This document shows, piece by piece, positions 10,524 through 21,955 of a stretch of 33,384 nucleotides of DNA. The notes beneath the pieces are model-generated. The model was not told the origin of the DNA. It searched no databases and worked only from the letters and a program-made list of their open reading frames with translations. Both the position numbers and the translations under genes were made by a program. The DNA is taken from the NCBI GenBank assembly GCA_049999725.1, contig JBNGIS010020541.1, forward strand, positions 1 through 33,384, written 5' to 3'. The number at the start of each line of letters is the position of its first letter. Positions within the stretch are counted from its first letter, which is position 1. Source of the stretch: Haplomitrium mnioides. Lineage: Eukaryota > Marchantiophyta > Haplomitriopsida > Calobryales.

Positions 10524-11546
10524 ATTTAAAAGATTTCAACAATTAAAAATCTTTTATAATTCAGAGAATCATAAACGCAAAGGAGTAATAGTTCACAATC
10601 AAAAAGGCAGTGGGTTTAGAGATTTACTTCAATTTGTAAACAAACAACATCTCTAAGTTTTTGACTAAGGTCTACCAAACAAAAAGTTTCGAGGTTCTAC
10701 AAGAGAGTCTTTGAGCAGTGTAGAATCTAAGTTCTACACGGTAGCCATTGTATAAAAAAGGTTGAGGGTTGTATATCAAAGTTAGTGCATGTGGAAGGCT
10801 TGGACTTCCACACCAAAGTCTATGCACGCATAAGACTCCGAACTCAACATCTAAACACTCCACACCAAAAGTCTATGCATGCATAGGAATCTGAGCTCAA
10901 TATTTGAACACTCGGCAACAAAGAATAGGCTAAACCTAGGTTTTACATTGTGCAACAGAGTCTTTGCGTGTATGAGGTTTTGACTTGTGCATCAAAGTCT
11001 ATACGCGCATAGGGTTTAGACTTCTGCATCCAAGTATAGATGCGATTAAAGTTGTATTTTTTTGCAACAAACTATAGATATGCTTAAGATTTTGTTTTTG
11101 ATTTACAAACTAAAAGTAAAAGAGGCACAAAGCTCTACATCATAGTCAAAGCGTACTAAGGGTTTCAAGTTTTACACCAAAGTCCTTACAAACAAAAGAT
11201 TAAGTAGCAAATTTGGGCAGATGCTTCAGCGATATCAAAACATTTAACTCTTTAAGTACACAATAAAGAAGGAAAGAATATAGATACATTTTAGATTAGA
11301 GAATATTTCACAAACCAAATGAAGATAATAATTAAATGTTTAAGTTTCATTCACAAAAGAGAAAAATAAACTTGGAATATTTTACACTAAAAAGTTCAAG
11401 GTGGCATGTAAATTCAAGAAATTTCTTGATAACATTCTCACGTACTTTATGAAGTAATAAAATTAAATTACAATATAAACTAAAAGGTTACAATAAACAA
11501 TGAGGTTTGTAAATGACTCTAGCCACTCGTGTCGACTTCTTTGGAC
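10524..11546. repeat. Palindrome-bearing repeats, otherwise no gene
   Basis: A 52-bp direct repeat (start points 10811 and 10863) carries CTATGCACGCATAA and the perfect 14-bp palindrome CTATGCATGCATAG (10873-10886). Another copy, CTATACGCGCATAG, is at 10999-11012. The rest, to the 3' end of the DUF7869-like gene, is AT-rich with nothing recognised. Confidence 0.6.
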
Positions 11547-13176
11547 TCAATTTAAATTAGAAGATTCATCAAGATTAACACAATATGCCTTAATGTTAAT
11601 AACATTGATTGAATCTCTTTCAAACACATGAGGATTGATTGTTTTTTGTCTTTTACAATCAAATAGATTGGATTTAACTGTAGCTAGAGTGGTTTTTCCC
11701 AATTAGTTTTTTTGAGTAAGAAGAAAATCAAAAGACAAAATCGTGATTTGTATTATATCAAGTACATCAATGTGTAACTTGGATTTGTGTTTTCTTTTTG
11801 TTGTTGCTATTTTTTCTGGATAGTTTTGTCCAGAAAATGCATCCTTTGTTTCACAAACAAACCATTGAACACGTATTCATTTTGGGTTGAGAGGTTCTTG
11901 CTTTTCAAATGACAAAACTTTGAGGACTTTGGCAATCCAAAACAGTCTTCTATTTGGATCAAATAATGCAACAACACAGATAAACATTATGGATTTCACC
12001 TCATGTAGGTTGCCAAATTTGTACACGTATCTAGCATTATGTAAAACAATCTTATCTTGCGGCCTAGGTGCTCCATCATAGATTGCTCGGCGTGTAGAAA
12101 ATTTATGTTCTATTGGAACATCTTTCTCTATCTCTTAAGCATCAAATTGAGAACCTAGACAAACATTTTGAGAATCATTACAAGTATTTGCCAATTGTGA
12201 AGGTGGAAAGGTGAATTTTGCTTTGAGTCCTTGTCTTTTTCTTTTAAGGATGTAAGCCACAATCTCTTGTTGGGCAAGAAAAAAGTCACTCCACCATTGA
12301 ATATCAGAATCTATAAAGAACTTGTAGCAATTCTCACTTATGTTGTCTCTTATTGCAAAGATCTTTATCTCTACATCAACCTCTATTTCTTTCTTTTGAG
12401 ATAATTTGATTTCAGAATATGCCTTGAGAAGAATGAACATTGAACTCAAAATTTCTGTGTCCACTTTAAGTAGACACTTGAGTTGGCAAATGCTATCCAA
12501 AGGTATCCAAAATTCATCTATTGAAAAACTTTTACTCCAAATCTTTGCCTTTGAATCACTCAACTTGAACTTAAATTGTTGATTAAAGGTAGTATCATGT
12601 ATTCTTTGAACTAGAGAAAGACGTTATTCCGTGAGGTTTACGATTATAAGGTAGTTGTAACACTTTACTAAGACTTGTAATCGCAAAAAGCTTTGATCCG
12701 TTTCAAACGCTTTAAGAATCTATTGAACAATTGATTGATTTGATCATGAGTATGGCCAACCATGAGAAATCCCACCTTGATTTTTAAGAAAGCATTCTTG
12801 ACAATAAGGAGACTAAGATATACAAATAAGATGGAATTTTTATTCTCTTGTATTGTATTATCCAATTGAAGATACAAAGTCGAACGCATTGACCTATCAA
12901 AGTCACATAATATTTTACTGAACATCATAGATGTCAAATTGGAGTCATTTCTCAAGTTTTTGTAGGTTAAAGAAGACCCTTAAAGAAAGAGCACGATTGA
13001 ATAGTAAGACACCAACAATATGCATACCCACCAAACAATCTTTATTAATGTTTTTTGGTGGCAAATGCTAGTATGGATGGTTGTTTTATTTTGATCCATT
13101 CCATCAATCACAATTTCCAAGTAATTTTGACCATTGAGATAACATTTTCTTCGATGGTTTACAAGTTTTGAAAAAG
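11547..13176 (-). pseudogene. DUF7869-like protein gene, decayed
   Basis: On the minus strand the translation carries motifs I associate with the DUF7869 family of unknown function: YLEIVIDGMDQNKT near 13110, LYLQLDNTIQENKN near 12860, then VGFLMVGHTHDQINQLFNRF near 12750. Downstream come FKFKLSDSK (12575), WIAKVLKV (11940) and VQWFVCETKDAFSGQNYPE (11850), and the frame ends with TGA at 11549-11547. Decay: frameshifts near 13050, 12955 and between 12668 and 12620, plus in-frame stops at 12137-12135 (TAA), 11879-11877 (TGA) and 11705-11703 (TAA). From about 12620 to 11547 there is no further frameshift. The 11705 stop aligns with a CAA Gln codon in the paralogue at 1-369. The N-terminal part upstream of 13176 was not found. 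The family name is from memory of the motif pattern, not a search. Confidence 0.7.
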
Positions 13177-15458
13177 ATAAAATAGTTTAATTAAATATAT
13201 CTTGATAACTCGAATTTCAAAAAATAATCTGAAGCATTAAAAATATTCAAATCAGCTTTAACAAATGTTTGAATTAGAAGAGGTGAATTTTTTTTAAAAG
13301 ATTAAAATTTTAATTTACACTATTTAAATATAGGAGAATCAAAATAACATTCACAATAAATACTTGTGTTTGACTCGAAATTTGCAAAAGTTTTGAGAGG
13401 AGAAAAACAAGATTTGCGCTCTTCAGGTCACAAACAGGAACTTCAATTTCAATGCTACATTGAACTCTATTCTCTCAAAGGATTCAAAGAAAGAATAGTT
13501 GATCCTATGCGTGTAGATAGTAAGTGGAAACAATAACTAATCCTATGCACGCATTAGATCAAAAGCAACAACATCAATATTGTGGTTTGCTTTGAATGTT
13601 GTCGTGACTGGATTTCAAAGAAACAAGAACAAGATCTTGGCACACACAAGGTTTGAAAACAACATAAATGGTTCTTGATATTGTTTATTGAGCAAGTAGG
13701 GTTGGATTGAAAGCAACAATAGCCAAAACCCAATGAAAGTCTAAGGTCACAACCAACAAAAAGAACAATTTCCTCATTGTATCTCACTCTCGACGTGCTT
13801 TGGACTCAAAGTAAAAGCAATAGACTCTATACAAGCATAGAGTCTTACTTGAAAACTGGAGTTACTAAAGATTTTTTTTTACTCAAACCTTGTATAATAA
13901 ACAAATTAACATAACCAATATCTTGTTGGACTAAGTTGAGAAATCATAACATCTCGGGAACAAATCTTTTTTTCTTGTAAAAAGAGCATCATAATAACTG
14001 TAGGTTTTAAAAGAGAAGCAATTTGTTACTTTTTTCGGACTCTAAGATGGATTTTTATTTCTTTATAGGTTTAACAAACAACAAATCTATTGCATTTTAG
14101 AATTTTAACATTTGGAAAATGAGTTCTCCAATGTTTTGTCAAACCATAAAAACTAAGAATGCAAATCATAATGGACTTTCAGCAAGGAACTTTCTATAAA
14201 GTGCTTATCCGTTTGGGTTTTAGCCCAAACAAAGAGTTCATATGTCTTGTGGGTGGATTCGGTCCATAGCCGAATCCAACCATTGGAGATAATTTATTAT
14301 CTTAGAGATCTTAAATATCATCGATAACATTGTTTGTCCCTTCAAAATAAGTTTATGATCAATATGGACCACCTTGAGGATTGGGAGAGCTGGACCATGT
14401 TATAGCAAAATCTTCAATAATATCTTAAGCATTAGAAAAAAAATTTGCAAAATAATTGGTGTCCTTACCAATAACTCCAATGAAATGTTGAATGATTGAG
14501 ACTCTTGGCTATAATTATGTCGTAAACTATCATCTAAAGATTTCTCCAAAAGATTTTGGTTTCCAAAAAAATATTCCAATCTTGTTCAGAGGTTCAACTT
14601 GACTAAAAATCACTCATTGTTTGAGTGGTGCCATCGGTGACAGCGAATCATCTCTAAAATTCAAAGAGTCATATGATTCAATGTTTTTTTTGTATTTTCA
14701 ACAAACATAATTGGATCTTGAACATTGTTATTGTCATCTAAATGAGGATGAAGAAAGGTTCACAATCATCTCGAAACTTTGACTTGAACATCTTTATGTT
14801 GATCTGTTGGAGTAGTCAAAAGAAAGATTAAACTTTGACTACTTCACAGACCAAAAAAAATCTAGTGCCTGCAGAAGGTTGAGTCTTAGATCCTATGCAG
14901 GTGTTGGGTTCCCTCTTTGATCCTTCCCTTCAAACTATTCATTCCTTGTTCTTATGTACGCATTGGGTTCACTCCTTGACCCTATATGTACATAGAGTTC
15001 AATCCGTGATCCTATACCCGGATATAGTTCACTTGCTCGATTTTCCTCTATTGACGTATCAGATTCAACAATTGCCACTTTTTTCCCAAAATGCTCACCA
15101 TCACACTTGATGCTTTAGGTATTCCAATGCTTACCTCCTCAAAACATCAGTTTAAAACTATTTCCAACTACCGGCCAAAAGTAACACTTTTCTGCGAATA
15201 TGAATCTTGAAACTCTAATCTCTTCTTGCTTTTTCAAACTCTAGCTATTGAGAAATAGTAATGAAAATAAGAAATTTTAGGAAAGCATTTTAACAAATAT
15301 TCTTAACTCTCATTTGTATTCCCAAAAGATGTGTTTTTAAAGAAAATTGCACAAAACGACAAAATTGTGAAATTTTTGTGAAGGAAATGAAAAACAAATC
15401 CGAAAGATGAAAACAAGCAATGCTTTATATACTAATGTTTTTTGCACCAAGTGAATCT
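13177..15458. other. No gene; scattered palindromes and hairpins
   Basis: AT-rich DNA with members of the CTATGC..GCATAG palindrome family at 13505, 13543-13557, 14951 and 14982, and an inverted repeat GACTCTAT/ATAGAGTC at 13823-13844. At 14893-15030 several occur in tandem, each followed by 'gggttc' or 'gagttc' and 'gatcctat'. No coding frame with homology was seen. Confidence 0.5.
14211..14278. repeat. Two adjacent hairpins
   Basis: GTTTGGG (14211-14217) pairs with CCCAAAC (14224-14230). TGGATTCGG (14254-14262) pairs with CCGAATCCA (14270-14278) across a 7-nt loop. Nothing nearby explains them. They are not terminators in a plant context. Confidence 0.65.
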
Positions 15459-15527
15459 ACGTGTCAAGCGCTCGCTGAATCATTTTTTTGGCGGGAAAAT
15501 TCATTTAATTTTAATTTAGGTATAAAA
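15459..15527 (+). promoter_or_regulatory. Promoter-like stretch: ACGTGTC, E2F site, TATA box
   Basis: In order: an ACGT-core element ACGTGTC (15459-15465), TTTGGCGGGAAA (15487-15498), which matches the plant E2F consensus, and TATAAAATG (15521). The first ATG of the decayed gene downstream is at 15704, a plausible distance from the TATA box. E2F sites are known from S-phase genes. The order and spacing are what a small plant promoter would show, but the gene is now broken, so activity is unproven. Confidence 0.5.
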
Positions 15528-15703
15528 TGACCGATAATGGAAAGTTTCTTTCCATTGTGATAAGTTCACTTTCCAGTTTTGTTTTCTTGTTATGGTTTTT
15601 TTGCATTTTCTTGTGATTTGGCCATTTTTTGCCTTCCTTTATTTGTGAACTTTTTTTTCACAATTTGTGCCCTTCATTTAAACTATTTTACACTTTGAAG
15701 AAA

Positions 15704-17871
15704 ATGGCATCACAAGCCAATGCTCCCAAACCAGTTCAATCGAAGCCTTATTGGCATTCAGATGTTTTGAATTCTCTATAGTCACAAAAACTAGCCTACA
15801 AATGGCTATTTTGTTGTGGAACCATAAAAGACCTCAATCATCACCTATATCTTTTTCACAATGAAGGTGAAAAATTCAACATGGGCATTTTGGTCCAAAT
15901 TACCATGATTCGAGAGGGGCACAAAGCCCATCTAGGGCTTCTTGTGCAATCAAAGACATCTATTATGCTCTTCAAGACATCTTCAAAAAGATTTTGCTTC
16001 AACGAAATGAAGCCAAGAGATATCTTCACCAAAGATTTGTAGTTGGCTTTTGATGACGGCAAGTTGAGACTACAAAGATTTTTTTGTTCTATCGTTTAAA
16101 ACATTCAGTTGCAACGCATCATTCTGATGTGCATTGGATTAGGAAGTCCATGCGCGCATAGACTCACAAGTCCTAGCACACTTGGACTCCATGTCTCTTG
16201 GTGCAATAACAATAATTCCAATCCCACTTTGAGCCTAGACTACCTGTAAAAGCACTCGGAGTCCATTATTGTACTTTTAACAAAACTTTGTATTAAGTCA
16301 TTGGCTATTTCTTGTTTTTTGTTTTCAAATTTCTCAATATTTGTGAGACTTTGTCAATGCTTACCCGGACCCGAAGCGAGTAGAGTGGGACTTCATATCA
16401 AATTTGGCATGAGTTTAAAAATTTTGAAAGTGAAGCAAGGCCTTGACATGCAACAACTTGTGCCGCATCCAAGCACAACAAAGATGATTTTGGCAGCAGC
16501 AGATGGACCTTCTACTGCTAAGAAAAGAAAGGAGGTGGAGCCAATCGAAACTCTGAAAGAGAAGAAGCAGACCTTACCAAAGAAGAAGCATGTGCCCTCA
16601 CCACCTGTTGAGGAGGAGCTTGTCCGATTCCCATCTCCACTGAGTTTTTCTTCAACATCCCTTTCATCTTCCACTCCTAGTAGCTTAGAGGAGGAAGTCA
16701 AGCCGAAGTCGATGCAAGCTCTAACATCAAGAGCTCAGAGACAATCGCACAAAGGGCTACAGACTTTTCAAGAAAGAGAGTAGGTTGATCATTAGACAGT
16801 GTCTCAGTTGGATAAGAACAAAATAAGGGAGTCTGCAATCTAGATGTGTAGGGTCCGAGAGGAAACAATCACTATTCGGTTGGAAAATTTGAACCTTCCA
16901 AAACTTTGATTGGATAACTAGAGGCTGTTCCATATTAGGAAGTTGAGCAAACACTTTGTTAAACTTCTAGTGCAAAGAATGCTCACAAACAAGTATGCGG
17001 ACTCTTTTTTTATTGTGGTTGTAGACCTAAAATGTGGGATGAAAGACAAGTCAGAGTTCGATATCAAGAACCATGATTAGTATCGCTACAAGATTGCAAG
17101 AGGTAATTACAGCGTTCTCGCAAGGCAACTTTTAATTACAAAATATAGAGCAAAAAATTTGATACTTTTGCTATGCAATTGTTACATGTACGTGGGGCTG
17201 ACACCAATAGAGGCTTAAATATTTGCAACTTATGACAACTATGACTAACGATATAGGTTGGAAATGACTTAAATCCAGAAGGTAGATTATTGGCATCAAC
17301 GTTACATGGACAGTATGATGGTGTCATTCCAAAAATTGAAAAGAGAATTGGTGTTAGAGACTTTGGAGATCAAGCCAAAGTCAACTCTTGAGAAGGTTGT
17401 GACAACTCAAGACAATTGGTTCCAACTAGCGTTTTGAAGTGGAGAGCTATGGGAGTTACAATAAAGCATATTTTCAATGTGAGAAAAGAATCAAGTGAAA
17501 AGTCAAAGGATATTCTTAGAATTGAGCACATGAAGTGGACACCATGGAGATCCCTTTAGGGTCCTTTTGACAAAATAAAAATATCAATTTTGAAATGGGT
17601 AGAAGCCGGAGAGCTTTCAATTGAAGAAATATCTGGCAAACTTAATAGTTATAAAGTTTTGGCGGTAATCGTGAAATCATTTTGCTCCCAAGTATATTGC
17701 AACTCTTGGAAAGAAGCACGGATGGAATATCTCGTCTACACAAAGGAATCAAAGATGTCCTCTTTCTACTCAAGCTTTGAGAAATTGTTGGTTAGCTTTT
17801 TTTCCTTTTCTAATTGTGTTTCAAAACTCCTTCAAAACACCCTTAAACTCATGTTGAACTTTGTGTTTTGA
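15704..17871 (+). pseudogene. Decayed gene of unknown product, at least two segments
   Basis: The first segment starts at ATG 15704 (MASQANAPKPVQSKPYWHSD...) and runs 132 codons to TAA at 16097-16099, with only two internal TAG stops. A 160-codon open stretch at 16301-16783 is in the same phase and has a basic, Ser/Pro/Glu-rich linker character (KKRKEVEPIE, KEKKQTLPKKKH). That phase continues to about 17435 with roughly ten stops, through KLSKHFVKLLVQRM, GNYSVLARQLL and KVDYWHQRYMDSMM. A frameshift near 17431 leads to KWRAMGVTIKHIF and KWVEAGELSIEEISGKLNSY, ending about 17795-17871. The part from 16100 to 16300 may be an intron. A bipartite basic patch suggests a nuclear protein, but no domain was recognised. 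It could be a host gene or a transposon accessory gene. Confidence 0.5.
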
Positions 17872-17879
17872 ATCCTCCT

Positions 17880-19359
17880 TATCAATTTTGACCTCACATA
17901 TAAGTCTTAAGAATATCACATCTTGTTTCTTGATTGAATTTGCTCCAATCATATATAGAAATAGCTACCCTGAATGAAATCATACTCAATATCCCAAAAT
18001 CTTTCATTGAGATTTTGTGAGAGTCTTCTTTTGCCACTCCACTTGTGTACTGTGTCTTCACAACCACTTCATTCCTAGAATGGCATCGTATCTTGTCAAT
18101 GTCATGATTTTCCATTCCAATTTTTCTTTATAGTTGCTCATGTTTAAGCTATACTTTGAGACAACCGTTCAACTGGTTCACTTTTTCCATTTGTCAATTC
18201 AACCATCTGGTGCTCTTCTTTCTCAAGTGGTAACTTCAGCTTTGATGTTATAACATGTGATAAATTAAAAACATTTCTCTAGAGTCTACCAAAACTCTTA
18301 TTGGAAATCCTTCCATCCATCTATTAACCACAATTAGTCCTCCATTTATTATTATTTTTATATGGCATGTTCAACTTTATCAAATACTTTCCTTGCCTTT
18401 CTTCTTCATTCTAGTAAAATCGTGACTTTTCTTACTGATACCAATCATTTTCCTGACATTATGCATCTTCTTCATTGTTGACAATATGAAGAGATCGTCG
18501 AAACACTTGTCTTTGATTGCGACGTGCTACTGTACAATTTGGCTTCAATGTGTTCTATTTGACCACAACTGTAGCATGTTCTAGTTTCTTGTCAATCTTC
18601 CATCCTCTTTTATATAGCATTTTGTAGTTCTTCTTGTTGATAATTTAGGTGACTAAAATCTTTTTTTTCTCATATATTTCTCAACTCTATCAGTATGAGG
18701 CCATGATTTCCTCCGGTGTACGCAATCTCTAGTGTTCTTTCAATTCTTTTAGCAAATAAAATAGCTTTGTCTATAGACTTTGGGCTGTGCATCACAGCTT
18801 CTCCTTGAATCTTTCTCTTAAACCCTTGCAAAAATTTGTCAAATGTCTCAACTAAACTCATATCTTCATTTTGAACTTGGAAGGTTTGAAACTTCTCAAT
18901 GTACATTCCAACTCTTTCTTGTTTCTATATCTCTCAAAGCTTAGTTCTTGTGATCTTGCTCTTATATTGCTCTACAAAAGTTGTTCTCCTTGTGTGTTTT
19001 CTGTTACTCCTATCTTTGTAGCCAAATAGATGTATGCTTCATTAAAAACATCCTTACAAACAATTTTTTCTCTGATTTGAGTGTATTTGGATAATATAAC
19101 ATATGAATTTCTATTCAATAAACCTATCTTTCTACAACACCAACCCCGTGACTTCTCCTATAAAGCTCCACCTTACACTGCTTATTCATCTTTTGAAACA
19201 ACATATCTTGGCTTCCTTTCCATTTTTTTGTAGCATTTTCACTATCTCTACCATTAACCTATTTGCTTGTTGTTGGCTTGTTATAAGAGTTGCTTGAAGT
19301 TCTTTAAGCTTTTCCATCATCCAAACTCCTTCTTCCAAATTGTTGGAATTTGACTCCAT
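17880..19359 (-). pseudogene. Gypsy gag and protease, decayed
   Basis: The gag start is ATG at 19359-19357 (MESNSNNLEEGVW, then a Gln-rich helical stretch MMEKLKELQATL). The capsid-like core is clear at 18906-18670: NEDMSLVETFDKFLQGFKRK followed by SPKSIDKAILFAKRIE, the usual Ty3/gypsy gag C-terminal helix pattern. The zinc knuckle at about 18576-18535 keeps Cys-Cys-His (CYSCGQIEHIEAK), but the last Cys codon is now TTG. In the protease, LVDS is kept but the following active-site Gly is Arg (18295-18271), and the second conserved strand TRYDAILGMKWL is at 18099-18061. Stops and frameshifts separate these parts. Homology fades at about 17880-17800, before reverse transcriptase. Confidence 0.75.
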
Positions 19360-19979
19360 AATTTTCTATCATAGTTTAACTACTAATAACTTATACAAAA
19401 ACGAATACGTACATATTTCAATTATAAAATATAGGTAAAATAAAAGGTTAAGTTCATGCTCACATCAAATCCCAAACTTATGAACCAGAAAATCTTGCTA
19501 CATTTGCTCGAATAGAAACATGACACTTAAAGTAAACTATTTTAAATGAGCTTGGTTCTTGTCCATTTACTCTCTATCAGAAAATTTGAATAAAGCACTC
19601 CCATATTACACTATAATATACTACGAGTAAAATAACATGCTCTCTTGATTCCATTACAAAAACCATAAAGTCATCACCAAAGTTTTACACTAAAAATGGA
19701 TGAAAGAAATATTTGTCAATGTTAAACACATGAATGTTAAAAGGATTCAATAGAAGAATTATGGGTGGTTCAAATTCTCCTATATCCATTGACTACTATA
19801 ACATTAAGTCAAACTTCTTATCCTCATTCATAAAGGATGAGATATACATTGTTCTTTATTTATCAAAAATTGAGCGTTTAACTCTCTTGAAGTTAATGCA
19901 AAGTATAGATTTCACAACTCCAAAAAGTCTTCAATACTTCTCCAAAGAGAGTTAATCCACACTCTTTAGAGAACACCAA

Positions 19980-19991
19980 GCTTTGATGCTA
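19980..19991 (-). other. Primer-binding site of the gypsy element
   Basis: The minus strand reads TAGCATCAAAGC and continues TTGG, starting two bases after the LTR end. It matches the plant tRNA-Met-type primer site TGGTATCAGAGCTTGG at 13 of 16 positions; all three differences are transitions. Confidence 0.65.
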
Positions 19992-19992
19992 T

Positions 19993-20712
19993 TGTAGCAA
20001 TACATACATACATTGCATATACAAGTTAGCACAAGTACAACACACACATGCTAGCATAAGAAGTAGTACACAAGAAACTTCAAAACCTACAAGGTAAGAG
20101 ATGCCCAACAAGGCACTCTCTCTCTTCTAATTAGACCAATTTCTTCTCTCACTCTGATTGGATAACTCTTTACTTTTATTGTCCTTCTATTATGTGTCAT
20201 TATATTTGAACCTTTTATTTCCCTTTTTTTTCATGTATTCTTATCTTAGAACCTTTTATCTGCTTTAATCTTTCGTTTGCCACATGCTCTTATTCTCTTT
20301 CTTCTAGACTTTCTCATTAACTTTATTTGTTGACTGTTCTTCCTCTTTCTACATGTTATTCTCTCTATAATAACAATTATTTTTTATACTCTAACTTAGT
20401 AATGGTCTACTAAACATACTTCACTTTATATCTTGCTCCATTTTTAGTTATTGCTTATTAAAGTTAGTACATGCTATGTGAAGCTTTTTTATTTATATTT
20501 GAGAAGAAGGTGTCATCCTACTTGCTGTGCTTTCAGGTTACTTTCACTTTCAATTCGAAAAGGAATCGTATCTTATTTCTCTAAAAGTAACTTCCAAAAC
20601 AAGCAATCTTATACCTAAAAGTGATATTATACCACTTCACTAAAATAAAATTCAAAGGCAAGTAACTTTATACCACTTTATAAAAGGATTTCAACTCTAA
20701 AAATGACTTCCA
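19993..20712 (-). mobile_element. Gypsy LTR, 720 bp
   Basis: On the minus strand it begins TGGAAGTCATTTTTAGAG directly after a purine tract and ends ATTGCTACA directly before the primer-binding site, giving the usual TG...CA ends. The boundaries are defined by these flanking signals rather than by a second LTR, because only one copy is present. The interior is AT-rich. Confidence 0.65.
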
Positions 20713-20737
20713 TTTTTTTTCACTCCTCTCTATTTTC
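20713..20737 (-). other. Polypurine tract of the gypsy element
   Basis: On the minus strand 23 of 25 bases are purines, ending in eight A residues just before the LTR. It follows the pol stop codon (20740-20738) without a gap. This is the expected priming site for plus-strand DNA synthesis. Confidence 0.7.
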
Positions 20738-20775
20738 TTATAAATAGTACAACATCATACTTGTACTATTACATA
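20721..20775 (+). repeat. Shared block with TATA word, copy 2
   Basis: This block is the counterpart of 6722-6780. On the minus strand it encodes the last residues of gypsy pol and overlaps the polypurine tract. This suggests that copy 1 may be a stray fragment of the same gypsy family rather than a promoter. Confidence 0.7.
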
Positions 20776-21952
20776 ATCTTTTCCTTCTAATTGATGACGT
20801 CCTTGTCATGGCTACCACTTTCAAACAATATTGAAAAATATCTTGAGCATTCTCAAGGTTAGAACAAGGCTCTCAAGTAGCAATATGAAGTGGATAGCCT
20901 TTCCACAAAATTTTATATTGAACTTGTGGATTTCACCCCTACTTGATAACTCGTTTTGCCAAAATATGGTTCACTTCTTTATTATCATCAATGACTATGG
21001 CCAAAAGAGGAGTTTAAACATGATTTGGAAAAAAAGATGGATTAGGAACAAAAAGCTTAAGTTTATATATGTGGAATACAAGATAAATCTTTATATAGAG
21101 AGAATGATTGAGTTTGTAAGAAATAGAAAAAATACCTTAAGAAATAGAGAAGGGACCAATCCAAGTTGGAGATAGATTACAAACTTGAGTATCTAATAAC
21201 AAAGAAACATCATGAGTAGAGAGCATCACTTTTTCACTTTAATCATAAAAGAAATCACAACAATGATTATCATCATATTTTTTTGCCAATTTTGAGCAAG
21301 AACAAGATGGTTGCAAGCATCTAGCAAAGAAATAGATAAACAAGACAAAAATATAGAAATACTTGGAGTGGTAAATGAACTCCACAACTTGCAAGAAACT
21401 ATCCCAATCAATATGATCAATATTGATAAATGCTTGAAGCATATACTCCATATTAAAATTAGTGTGCTTTGTTTGACTATTTGTTTGAGGATGATAAACT
21501 GTAGATATAGATAGTTTAATACCCCAAAGCTTAAATAACTCTCGCCAAAACTTTCTAATAAATCACGAATCCCTATCAAATATGAACAACTTGGGTATTT
21601 TATAAATATGCAAAACAACATCAAAGTAAATTTTTGCCAATTATAAAGCATCTACTATGTCTATTGTCATTGTTGAATGAATATGCTTGCTGAACTTGTC
21701 TACAAACACTACAACTGTAGTAAACCCATAAGGCGTAGTTGGATTCAAAGTGAAGCAACAAGATCCAAACTTACATATTCCCAATAAGTAGTAGAAATCC
21801 ATAGTAGTTGAAAAAGTCCAACTTGATTTTGATTTGAAATCTTATTTCTCTAGCAACTTTCACAAGAATGAATAAAACCATGAATATCTCGAGCTAGATT
21901 TGGCCACCACCAAGTGCGTTGAAGTAGCTCTATTGTCTTATCTATTCTAATA
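20738..21952 (-). pseudogene. Gypsy integrase with C-terminal chromodomain, decayed
   Basis: The minus strand shows the zinc-binding part (WWWPNLARDIHGFIHSCESC, with the following Gln codon now TAG at 21852-21850). The catalytic core follows: first Asp in VSLDLV, second in FDRDS, then YHPQTNSQTKHTNF, where the conserved Glu of the DDE triad is Lys. LSTHDVSLLLDTQV and SPTWIGP mark the C-terminal barrel. The chromodomain lies at about 21005-20815, with YKILWKGYP and NLENAQDIFQY; its conserved Trp codon is TGA at 20875-20873. The frame ends with TAA at 20740-20738. The protein would insert element DNA, with the chromodomain directing it to chromatin. Several frameshifts and stops make it inactive. 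The 5' side is cut at repeat R. Confidence 0.8.
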
Positions 21953-21955
21953 TAA

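Larger units (their letters stand above)
17880..21952 (-). mobile_element. Ty3/gypsy chromovirus, permuted single-LTR arrangement
   Basis: On the minus strand the order is integrase, chromodomain, polypurine tract, LTR (20712-19993), primer-binding site, gag, zinc knuckle, protease. A normal element has gag first and integrase last between two LTRs. Here one LTR lies between the integrase end and the gag start, and reverse transcriptase and RNase H are absent. This fits either the junction of a tandem dimer sharing an LTR, or insertion of a one-LTR circular form. The outer ends abut repeat R (21956) and the decayed plus-strand gene (about 17800-17880). Confidence 0.7.

Noticed and set aside
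12668-12982. TAA at 12982-12980 as a real premature stop of the DUF7869-like gene
   Set aside because: The neighbouring phase reads MHIVGVLLFNRALSLRVFFNL there, which fits the family better, so the local cause is two frameshifts rather than this stop.
17590-17871. Independent small gene at 17590-17871
   Set aside because: It continues the frame of the decayed gene from about 17431, and its tail after about 17795 is antisense to the gypsy protease-RT linker.
21226-21651. 141-codon hydrophobic minus-strand open frame as a membrane protein
   Set aside because: It is a neighbouring frame of the decayed gypsy integrase, whose motifs are read in other phases of the same strand.
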